A stretch of 64,000 nt of DNA, taken from positions 1,237,043 through 1,301,042 of the forward strand of contig JAAGOF010000300.1 of NCBI GenBank assembly GCA_010645155.1. The letters are read 5' to 3'. A program made the position numbers and the translations under genes. The notes beneath the pieces are model-generated. The model was not told the origin of the DNA and ran no database searches. It saw only the letters and a program-made list of their open reading frames with translations. This document shows positions 32,188 through 42,671 of the stretch, piece by piece; the first letter of the stretch is position 1; each line of letters begins with the position of its first letter. Origin of the DNA: Tigriopus japonicus. Lineage: Eukaryota > Arthropoda > Copepoda > Harpacticoida > Harpacticidae.

Positions 32188-33111
32188 TCGATTAAAAACC
32201 ATTTGAACCAAGGGAAACATGAAAATATTGAAATCACACTCCATATTGGCATTTTAACGTCAGATTAGTAAAGAACGAATTGAATCTTAAGTTTGAAATA
32301 TTGATAGTGTTATGTTTTAATGAGACTTACCTTTCTCAAGGTTGCTGATTCGAATTTTAATTTCGTAAAATAGTTTCGGCGAAATACCTGTCCTCTTATG
32401 AGTCAAAATTAGCCATGAAAATTTGTCATTGGTAGGTCATATTTCAGGTTGTCAAAATTTAAGAAACAGGGCCACATTTCAGGTCAAACTAAGGCTATCA
32501 TGGATTACCGTAAATGTTATTGAATTTCATTGACAACTGTAGAGGAAAAAAACTATTTAAAACCATTTAAAGCATGGTCAGAAACAACTATTTGAAAATA
32601 TTCTTTGATATAAGTCTTAGATACTCTAAATACATGGCTGCTTTGAAATATCTAGGAAATTGGGAATCAATTTTAGCGACTTCCGCACTCTTATAAGAAC
32701 ACATTGGAGTTTTTTCCTGCATCAAATTAGACAAACAACCAAATAGATCTCGAGAGTATTTCAGGCAAGACAATCTGAGAACTGTTTGTATCGGCAATCT
32801 TTTGCATAAAAAAACATGTAAGATAGTCCAAATGGAGACTTGACACGTTTTATTAAGATTAATTCAGATTGAAAGATCACAAAAGTCCTGAAAAGTTGAT
32901 TAAGAATTGAAGGAATGTGCCACAACGTTTCTTCAGTGAGCACTCAGAACGCACCCTGGAAGGCCGTTGTTACTCTTAACATAGATATCTCCGCTAATTT
33001 TCACATATTCTGATATTCAAAGAAGGTTTCATCTCAATTCTTCCGAGCTCTTGATTGACACACCTTTCAGTTCAAAGGACTTTCTTATCCGTTCCAAATA
33101 AAACGCGTGGT
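32188..33111. other. Convergent intergenic region between VOC and MARF1
   Basis: No coding frame is seen. TTTATT at 32848-32853 is a candidate AATAAA signal for MARF1 on the minus strand, about 260 bp past its stop. ATTAAA near 32192 is a weak candidate signal for the VOC gene. Confidence 0.45.
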
Positions 33112-36100
33112 TTACCTTATCCCACTGGAAAAGGTTGCAGCCATTCTTGATGGCTTGAGTTGGACCAAGTTTTGGGCCTTGTTGGACTCCTTGGGGGCTT
33201 TGGTGGTCTCTTCTCCGACTACTTGCTCCATAAATCCCATAACATTGGGTTTTGGCAAGGTCAAGAAGAACCGACTCCCTTGTGGATCCAAGGTCAAAAC
33301 TCCTCGGTTGAAGGTCAGTACTCCAGGTAAAACATTGGTAAGTCCAACCAATGCCTCGTCAGTCCATCCTGACATGACTGGATTGTACCGAGCTCGCCAT
33401 TGTGGTGAAAGGTTCTTCACTTTCAGTTTACCATTTGATTTTGAGACTTGAATCACTAAATAAGCTAGAAGCACGCCTTTTTCATGAAGATGGATGAGCT
33501 TTTCACCCGATACTTCTTTAGTGAATAAGAGTGCTTCCGAGCCTTGCAGCATATCCTCGACCTCATTCATAGTGAGAAATAAATCACTACCATAAGTCAT
33601 GGCGAAGAGTCGTTCCAGCAAAGTGATCCTGATCCTCTGTCCAGGACAATGGAACAAGAGGAACACGATCCGTTTACGGAACCGTTCCAACCATTGACCT
33701 TCTTTCCACGCTAACGCAATTTCACCCCCGGAACATGGGACAGATATCAAATCTGTCTCATTTCCAAGGATTTTGGCTAACGTGGGTAGATCTTGGCCAT
33801 GAAGGACCAAGTTCGCCTTAAGGTCATATTGTTTGGTCTTCATACATTCGTCATGAAGACGGTCCAGCCGAAGGAAATGCTCCTGATTGCCCTTGATCAC
33901 CTCGCAAATGCTGGCTTTCAAATGGCGTAGTTTGTGTCTTTTGGATAGACTGATCTGATCCGGGGATTCTGAACTCCCTAGGGAGTATTCAAGTTCGTGC
34001 ATGAACTCAGAACAGAGATCCTTCAAAGACTTGAAACTCATGCTGGCTATGGAATAGGCTCCATAGGCTCGCGTGTACATTTGATCGAATTCCTGTATGG
34101 AACAAGAATACCCTTTTACTTTGGATAAAATGGCCACACTTTGATTTAAGAAGTTTAGGATCCCTTCTTTAAAATGAAGCTTGTCATCGGTGAGGTGAAA
34201 TAGGTTTTGCTTGGAGTTCAACATGATTTCCAACAAATCTTCAATGGTGCACACGCCAAAATCGTTGATTCGAAACGGCTTTTTTAATCGCTTCTCGAAC
34301 AATGGACCAAGAACCTTTGGATCCACTGACATTCCCTGACGAAGATTTTTCTGAGAAGCCAATACTTTTCGGAGGGCAATCATGAAAACCCGTTTCTGAT
34401 AGTTGATGGACAACGTGATTTCGGATTTGTCTTTCAAGCCAATGAGTCGAAAAGTGTCTTTGAGTTGGTCAAGGACACTTTCTACTCCACCAAATGGTAC
34501 ACAAACGTCGTCCAATCTCTCTTGAAAGGTGGCATAATATCGTTCATAGAAGTCCGTTTGCCAAACCATTCGATGAAACGGGGACAGTTCCAACACGTGC
34601 AGAAACTTTCGTTCCAGAGCCACGAGCGCCGGATTCTTGGCAATAGCCTTCGATTTCTCACCTTTGGGACGCACAAAGACTCGTCCATGGATTCCGTGGA
34701 CAATCTCCGAGAGTCCCAGGGCATCCAGAAGTTGTTCTAATGGGACTCCTCCGTCATTGGGAGCGACAAGTGGAATGGGATCACTTGGATCCACTGCATT
34801 GAGCTCGTCCAAGATCACATCCAAAGGAATGTTATTGCAGAAGGTCCTGAACACTGTTCTGAGTTTGACTTCCACTTTCGATAACGTGATCAAAACCGTC
34901 GGGAGGATCAGTACAGTTTTGGCGTTGGCTCTTCCTATAAAATGCTTTCCAGACCCGTCTTCAATAACCTTCACGCCTGACATGGACTTGATTTCTTCAA
35001 AGGTTAGGAACATCATTTCAATTTTCGGTTTGATTTCATCCCAAGAAACGCTTCCGATTTCCGGGATCAAGGCAAATAATTGCTCTTGTCGAGATTGTTC
35101 GTCATCAACTCGACAAATCTTCACACTCATACCTTCAGGTTTCCATTGAATCAGATCCTGAATCCGTCGGATCTCTTCAACCCCACCAACACAATTTTTG
35201 ACACTCCATTGACCTTGAGAGCATCTCAGGTCTTTGACATCCAATCCCAAGCATTGACTCAAGTAGCTTTTCACATAATTACTACTGAATTCCAGAGCTT
35301 GGACCATCACAATCACTTCAACCATCTTTTTCTCGGCAGATCCGATGCCAAGAGTTCGAAATTCTTCCACCAAAACATCCGGACTCTCTCCACTTTCTTC
35401 CGATGTTCCAGAACGAGTTCGTGATCTGGAAGATTGTCGACTTTGCGATCGTCGAGATCGTTGTCTCCTTCGTTTCTTTTTGGCCCCATTACTGGCCGGA
35501 CCGGGGCTCGAACCCCTGGAATCTTGCAAAATTTCCATTCTTCTCCGAGACATGGGCGACATTTTGGACAAATCCGGAGGCTGTTGGTAGTTCTGAAGCT
35601 CCATCACACTTGAACTGACTCGTCGAAGGTCACTATGGACATCTTTGGTCACGATTAGTTGTTGATGGGGCTCCAAAACTGCAGTCTCCACATAAGAATT
35701 GACGGCCACAACTTTGGCTATTGGTCTGGCTTTTACAGTTTCAGAAGGTGGTAAATGGGTGGTCATGGGTGGACGTGGGTCCTGATTTGGACTGGCAGAC
35801 AGAGTCTTGGCCCGGATTAGTCCACGTTTATTGAAGTCCACTTGAAGACCATGCAATCCATAGGTATTGCTTTTGAGGATTCGAAGAGTCTTGGTGGCTT
35901 TGTCTCCTTGATCGAATTTGAGCACGGCGATTCTCTGATCGACATTGTAGAGTTTGAGTTTGCCTTGATGAGCTTGACAGATGTCCTCAAGCCTTTGTTT
36001 CACAAGTTTGGGCGACATCACCGATGACGGGGGTAATTGGGTGATCTCGAGCTCGTTGAAGGTAAAATTTGAGGTTGAAGGGATTTGTTTAGGAATATCT

Positions 36101-39100
36101 TCGAGGAGCGCATTGAAATCGAGACACACGTGGGCCACATTTAAGAGGAACTCGTTGGTTTGGCGATTGTGCAGCAACACTACAGTCACGCCTTTACGAC
36201 GACGAAAATCAGCGAGATCGCCCTGAAAATGAAGCAAAAGACATATGTAGTAATTCAATCATCCTCATCTATAATGAATTTGAATCTTGTGTTATTGATC
36301 TCATGCTGAGGTCAACGTGAGCAATGATAGCGATGCGACTAATGACAAGATGATGTTTTTAAACTGTCAAGTGTTTCATCAGACGATTTTTTAAGACTTT
36401 GGTAGTTTACGCAAGGAGATTAGGTACGTTGAGTTATGATCAGGGCATGAAAAACAAAGAATAATTATGGGGACAAAGGACCTAATTTAGTTATTTATCT
36501 TCGTTTTGCTTTGAGCTTTCAAAACTTTTCAGGAAATGAATAAAATGGTGCGTCAAATTTAGTAGGGGAGAAGAGCTCAGAATTGCCAAACTATTTCGCA
36601 AATCCGAATCCGCCTCTTTGACTGATCCGAACATTTTTGCATTAACCCGCATTTTTAAATACTATACTTGATCAAATACCAAGATTGTCCAGATCGGCCA
36701 ACACTAATTCGTTGGTCGACCAAAATTTGGTAATATGTTAATTGTATAAAAAGGTTCCAGGATAACTCGGTACATGGGATAACTCAACACTGGATAACTG
36801 GGTACCGCGGAAAACTCGGTACACCGGATAACTGGGTACAGCGGAAAACTTGGTAAAGGAAGATTCAGTACAAGAAAACTGGGTACACCGGATAACTGGG
36901 TACAACGGAAAACTCGGTACAGGAAGATTCAGTACAAGATAACCGGGTACACCGGATAACGGTGCATTGGATGACTGCATAAACAGGATAACTGGTATAA
37001 ATAGAAAAGTGAGTGTCAGGATGATGGGTGTTAGAAAAAGATTGTTTGACATAATCTGAAGGCAACTGTGTTAAATTGCTTTTCTCAAAACGTTTTTGAA
37101 AGCATTAAAAATGTATCCTTTAGATTTTGGCTCGATTATTGATGTGATAAACACGCCAAGTCCTTGAAGTATTATCAAGAGGTNNNNNNNNNNNNNNNNN
37201 NNNNNNNNNNNNNNNNNNNNNNNNNNNNNNNNNNNNNNNNNNNNNNNNNNNNNNNNNNNNNNNNNNNNNNNNNNNNNNNNNNNNNNNNNNNNNNNNNNNN
37301 NNNNNNNNNNNNNNNNNNNNNNNNNNNNNNNNNNNNNNNNNNNNNNNNNNNNNNNNNNNNNNNNNNNNNNNNNNNNNNNNNNNNNNNNNNNNNNNNNNNN
37401 NNNNNNNNNNNNNNNNNNNNNNNNNNNNNNNNNNNNNNNNNNNNNNNNNNNNNNNNNNNNNNNNNNNNNNNNNNNNNNNNNNNNNNNNNNNNNNNNNNNN
37501 NNNNNNNNNNNNNNNNNNNNNNNNNNNNNNNNNNNNNNNNNNNNNNNNNNNNNNNNNNNNNNNNNNNNNNNNNNNNNNNNNNNNNNNNNNNNNNNNNNNN
37601 NNNNNNNNNNNNNNNNNNNNNNNGTCAATAATGCTTCAGAGTCAATGACTCATATAATGTGGTGTACCCTATTATCTGGTTTGCCAACTTATCCGTTGTT
37701 CCCACTTACTCGTTGTACCCAGTTATCTTGTATTGAATCTTCTTGTACCGAATTTTCCGTTGTACCCAGTTATCCGATGTACCCAGTTATCTTGTACTGA
37801 ATCTTCCTGTACCGAGTTTTCCGCTGTACCCAGTTATCCGGTGTACCGAGTTTTCCGCGGTACCCAGTTATCCAGTGTTGAGTTATCCCATGTACCGAGT
37901 TATCCTGGAACCGTATAAAAATTATATTATTGATTTATTAGTTTGCAGGAAATCCCATTTCTCGAAGTGGTAGTGGAAAACCCGCAACTGCCGGGTGATG
38001 CATGAGAAACGGAACAGGAAACCATGTCCGTAACTCGGAAATCGTTGATCTCACAAAAAATAGACGAAACTCAGATGCGGCAGAAAACAATTCTTAAGAT
38101 AGTTATTGCATTAATTATTCCCTTTGTATCGCCCTATTTTTGATTGGAGCCAAATTTCAAAAGAGAAAGAAAAAGTCAGAGTTACGAACGCTCTGTTTTC
38201 AAAAATGAGCCTTCACGGGAAAAATCGCCGTCGCCTAAATGTTAAACTAGGGTGAAATTCCTTTTTCTGTTAAGAGTTTTGGCCAATCATTTTCAATGAA
38301 AGTGAGATTCACATATGCTTTTAATCACGAGTTATAGCCGATATAACTACGTGTTCCGTTTCTTTTGATACACCCGGTAACAACATTCACAAAAAGCATG
38401 GAATTCGGATCCGACGCAAAACTTGACGGATGTCTACGCTTTTGGCCCCTAATGAGGAACAACAAACCCTCCGTTCCCACGCTTATCATCCGCTTGGACA
38501 AAGACAAAGCACATGAACAAAAGGCGGGAAATCCACGCAGGGTTGCATCAGAGAAAAACCCGCCCGAGTTTTTCGGGTGGTTTTTTTATATTTTTGGTTT
38601 ATATGATATTTTTATTCATATTCTTAATTCTTCATATTATCTTTTTCATATTGGACCACAATAGCATATCACAACTGAGTCTTTGACCATATACGACACA
38701 ATAATAACTCGATTTTTCGCGAGAAACAACAACTTTTGGCATTTGGCAAGGAAGTCTTATGTTAAAAAAGACAAATTTGCGATGAAAACATTTGCCCAGA
38801 ATTTGAACATATACTCGGTCAAATTCGACATTTTTATGTCAGCAAGTAACATTTTAAAATAAAAAAATGGCAACTTATAAACAACTTTCCCCACATTGAG
38901 TGCAACTTTTTTTAACAAAAATGAGCAACTTTATTCGTGCCCTATCGATAACATATCCTCATAATTCATATTTTATTCAAGAGATCCAGGAAATCCAATA
39001 TCCACGAGCATTGCATTTAAGCCGCAGAGAGGTGAGCATATCGGTCCTAACTATCTTCCGATCTGGGAGGCGACTCATCTGCAGCACTAGATAAACCACA

Positions 39101-39963
39101 AATACCCTCTCTTTAACAACAAATTGTGGTGGCTCAGAGCTAGCACTTATGTATACTGGATTGTGAGTTGGAGTTCGCGCCTCCTCGAGGGTTTTTGTTT
39201 CAAACGTTTTTCTGTAAATGTTGTTTGTTTTTCTTTATTTTTAGGTATGTTTAGGTTAGGTTAGGTTAGGTTAAGTTTAGTTTAGTTCAGATAATCTTTG
39301 CCCTTCCTGTCAATATTTTGTCCATATCTATGACGGTTTGACTCATCTCCCAGATCGGAAGACATTCAGGGGCCATAGAGGTGAGCACAATTTTTAGGGA
39401 CAAATTTAGGGCCAAAAAAAAAGGAATGTCAACCGGGCGGGATTGAAGCATCCCTGAACGCACGTGGCTTTTACCAAAAAATGACATTATTTTTTTCTCC
39501 CCAAAAGGCTTTTTCCCGCGCAACCCAATTTTAGACGTTTTCGCATATTTTCCCCCGGTGTTTTTTGAGCTCTTACCAAGAAGTCGGCGTCACTCGAGAT
39601 GACGATGAGCGTGGCTCTGCGTCCAAAGAGATCCACGAACTTGTTCATGGCCTGGCGCAGCTTCTCATCGGCCGAGTTCTTCTTGGCCGCACTCACGTGC
39701 TGCACCGTGACTTGGCGTTGATTGAGCTCGTGCAGCGTGTCCTCGGGCATCTGCGTCACGTCGCACACGGCCAAGAACTCCAACTCGGATTTGCCGCGCA
39801 TCCACGGCAATTCGCGCACGCGATCCACCACTTTGCGGGCGCTCTTGCCTCGAGGCACGCCGCAATTCTGAATGTCCCAGAACACGCCCACCGAAGACTC
39901 GCCCCCGCCTCCATCAGGGTTGGCAATGGGGGTGGGGGTGAGGGCGGCCGCGGGCGTGGCCAT
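33112..39963 (-). CDS. MARF1: MARF1 (NYN ribonuclease, RRM and LOTUS protein), 2 exons
   Basis: Exon 1 is 39963-39577 (129 codons, phase 0, donor GTAAGA). Exon 2 is 36222-33112 after a TTTTCAG acceptor, giving about 1165 residues. The NYN/PIN-like endoribonuclease fold begins with GVFWDIQNCGVPRGK (near residue 26) and continues through ISSDADFL at the splice junction into GDLADFRRRKG; both acidic motifs of the active site are present. An RRM-like fold follows (about 195-267), then an Arg/Ser-rich basic tract (about 377-402), then a long series of LOTUS-type winged-helix modules to the C-terminus. Animal MARF1 targets mRNAs for decay in the germline. The protein is shorter than the mammalian one (about 1700 residues). 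The stop overlaps a possible donor (AAGGTAAAC), so further 3' exons cannot be excluded. Confidence 0.88.
36753..37912. mobile_element. MULE-like foldback element around an assembly gap
   Basis: Inverted arms (36753 to about 37000, and about 37665-37912) are nearly perfect complements over more than 150 bp. They are built from short repeated words such as GGTACACCGGATAACTGG and GGAAAACTCGGTACA. A perfect 9-bp duplication GTATAAAAA flanks the ends (36744-36752 and 37913-37921), the length typical of Mutator-like transposition. The centre is lost in 440 N. It lies in the MARF1 intron. Confidence 0.85.
37184..37623. other. Assembly gap (440 N)
   Basis: Run of N inside the foldback element. Open frames spanning it are artefacts. 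Confidence 1.
39251..39270 (+). repeat. Interstitial telomere-type repeat (TTAGG)4
   Basis: Four perfect TTAGG units with degenerate TTTAG/TTAAG units on both sides (about 39241-39290). TTAGG is the usual arthropod telomere repeat. It lies in the MARF1 intron, about 0.3 kb from exon 1. Confidence 0.85.
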
Positions 39964-40191
39964 GTCCTTTAAAGCGGTGGATGGCTGGCTGGATGGATCA
40001 CATCAGATCAGATCAGAAAGAGAAGCGAGATGTTGGTGAGTGGTGTTGTTAATGCGAACTCATGACGTAAACGTAACTTAGAAACGAGGAACGCAAATCG
40101 TCATTTTCAGGGATGCGGACTCGCAAAAACTGTTCGAAATCCCAGGGCCACGAACGTACACTGCGTTTAATTGAGCTGGAAAAGTTATTTG

Positions 40192-40557
40192 TAGGCCTCG
40201 GAAAAAAAAGTTTTTTAAGTGAAATTAAGTTTTCACTTTTTTTGGCGTTTTTTTGAGAAAAAAATTTTTTTTGGTCATTTTTCGGATTTTCAATTTTTTT
40301 GGCCATATTTAGGCCAAGAATGGATAATAAAATCAAATTTCATTACTATTTTTTGACTTTCGGGCAATTATGAAGGCTTGATATGAGGATTTTCTCATTC
40401 AATTGACAACTCAGTCAATTGTTAAGGGTGTTTTACACGTCACTTTTTTTTCTTTTTTTTCACTTTTTTTGACGTTTTCAAACTTTTTTTAGGGAAAAAT
40501 GGACAACTTAAAATTAATTATTTTGGCACTTTTCATCACTTTTTTTTCCGAGGCCTA
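40192..40557. mobile_element. hAT-like MITE, TAGGCCTCGG ends
   Basis: A 366-bp element with 20-bp perfect inverted ends TAGGCCTCGGAAAAAAAAGT. It has a perfect 8-bp duplication GTTATTTG (40184-40191 and 40558-40565). The interior is A/T homopolymer-rich with CACTTTTTTT words on both sides. It lies about 230 bp upstream of the MARF1 start. Confidence 0.9.
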
Positions 40558-40575
40558 GTTATTTGGAACCTCTTG

Positions 40576-41337
40576 AAAGGATGGCGGGTAATTATAATTG
40601 CAATTACAATTACGTAATTTTAATTACAATGACATGTAATTTTAATTGTAATTAATTACATTTTTGGCCATGTCATTGACGAACTTTCAATTACAAATTA
40701 CTTTTCAAAATCTTACTTCCTTAAATTAACCATAAAACCAATTTATCGGCTTTTACTTGCAAAACAATTATTTTGCCATCAATTTGCGGTCAATGTGATG
40801 CCGCAAACGGGTAGCTTTTGTTACAATACACACCCAAGCTTGGATGTTTAATTACTTTAAAACTATAAGAGCTTTTGACCGTAATTTTTGTGTCAGGATT
40901 TTGGGCTTTACCCAGCTAAGGGCAGATAAATGAGGTACAAAAATAAAATTTTTAAACATCGCTACACTTGATATATATGTACAAAGTTCGTGTTTTCTGA
41001 AAAAGAAAAATATGCCTTGCCATTGGTGGTAAAATATTTTTGATATTTAAGCCCATTCATAAGCTTTTGGTTTTTGTGAATCACTCTTTCATATTAACCT
41101 TTCAGGCGTTAAAAGTTGCCAGTTGGTGCATTGCTACGTAAAAATGGCAGATCTGCTAATCTTTCATTGTTTTGAAAAGGGAAAACGGGGAAAGAGACGG
41201 AATAATTGTAATTGACATTTAATTGTAATTGAAGTCAATTACATTTTCGGATAATGTAATTGTAATTTATTACATTTTTTGATGAAGTAATTGTAATTGT
41301 ATTTAATTACATGTTTCAAGTAATTGACCCAACTCTG
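40576..41337. mobile_element. hAT-like element with TAATTGTAATTAC subterminal repeats
   Basis: A 762-bp element. Both sides are filled with AATTACAATTAC-type words, and the right end reads as CAGAGTTGGGTCAATTAC when inverted. The flanks ACCTCTTG (40568-40575) and ACCTCCTG (41338-41345) match at 7 of 8 bases. It starts two bases after the target duplication of the preceding element. No transposase frame is present. Confidence 0.75.
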
Positions 41338-41345
41338 ACCTCCTG

Positions 41346-42671
41346 AGACATTTTAGACCAGTTTGAGGTGGGAAGATAATGCCGCATAAAAATAAAATCT
41401 TTCTTGAAACCTGCTTGAAAACAATGTTCTGACATTTTTTCTCTTCCCTTTTCTTAGGGGATCTCATAGAATATTTACGAAATCTATTACGCCTTTGTTC
41501 TAATTTAGGTTAGCAAAAGCCCGGATGTGTCATTCAAGAATGGGACATGCGCAAAGGTTGTTCAAGTTAAAGAATTTAGCCTAAGGGAGCGTTCAATTTG
41601 AAGTCATTTGAGTTAGAGCGTGTATTTTCAGAGTCTAAGAGCGTGAAGAATTATATGAGTATCAAAAACTGATCAAGCTGAATTTGTCCAAGTTGAAACA
41701 AAGAGCACCGTTTTTCTTTTCTTTTTGTAATACCATTTTGTAGAAATATTTGAGCAATCATAGCCGGGTATGCCATAATATGACTGGATTGTTTAAAGAC
41801 CCTTTTAAGTAGCCTGTAAGTGTCTTAACGGTAACGAAAAAAAAAGAATATAGTCAAAAGAGCATCACTGAAAATAGATAAGAGATGTGCTCGCAAGACA
41901 GTGCTGCGAAGGAAACGATCACTTAAACACGATTTGCGTCAAAAATGAACAGAAAAAAACACGAGAATTCGTCTTAAAACAAACAAACAAACAAAAGTCC
42001 ATTTTCTGGTCCGGCTCGTGTTTTAAACAGGAAAAGCTACTTACTATTACAAAAATACTATTTTTCTTTGGGTTGAAAGATAACACATTGCATTATGTTC
42101 TCGCTAAAACCCAACGACAAAGTGTTAAGTGATAGCCAGCCGTTATCATCAAAAGTTGAAATGATGTGATACTCACTGAAGTAAATGACGACATTCAGGG
42201 GACGTACAGCTCTAAAATGGGTAAACCACAGATAACAATTTAATTTGATTGGATTTCAATCTTTATCTGCACTCTATTTTTCCCATGTTCAAAAGGGGTA
42301 TGAATATTAACTTTCACGTTCGCAAATATAGTTAAGTATGCCAAAAATAATTATAAACAAATGTATTCAAATCTTTCCTCGTACTCTATTCTTGGGCAAT
42401 ATAACTCTTAAATTTCCTTGAAATGGTCAAAATCGATGTATCCAACTCGAATTACGGTTTTTAAGAATGCTGATATCATAAACTCATTTTGATCGACCTG
42501 ATAGATACTATGAACACTTTGGAACTTAAAAAACAAGAGAAAATTTAAAATCTTCCTGGTCAACTTAAAACGCCATTTTCAGCAACACTGAAATCCGACC
42601 CAAACAATAACAAACCTCGACGATTTTTCGACATATCAGTGGGAACTCAGTAAATTCCTATTCAATTGACC
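41346..42671. other. Upstream region of ERCC6L2
   Basis: AT-rich noncoding sequence. Frames such as 41887-42132 have no recognisable domain. No core promoter motif could be placed. Confidence 0.4.

Noticed and set aside
33100..33114. A donor site at the MARF1 stop leading to more 3' exons
   Set aside because: AAGGTAAAC is donor-like, but no downstream minus-strand exon was recognisable, so the stop was kept.
35500..35525. tRNA-like T-arm (GGGGCTCGAACCCC)
   Set aside because: It lies within the MARF1 coding exon, with no acceptor or D-arm sequence at the right spacing.
36738..37973. Tyr/Pro/Val-rich repeat proteins in the frames on both sides of the gap
   Set aside because: These are translations of the inverted foldback arms, and several run through N bases.
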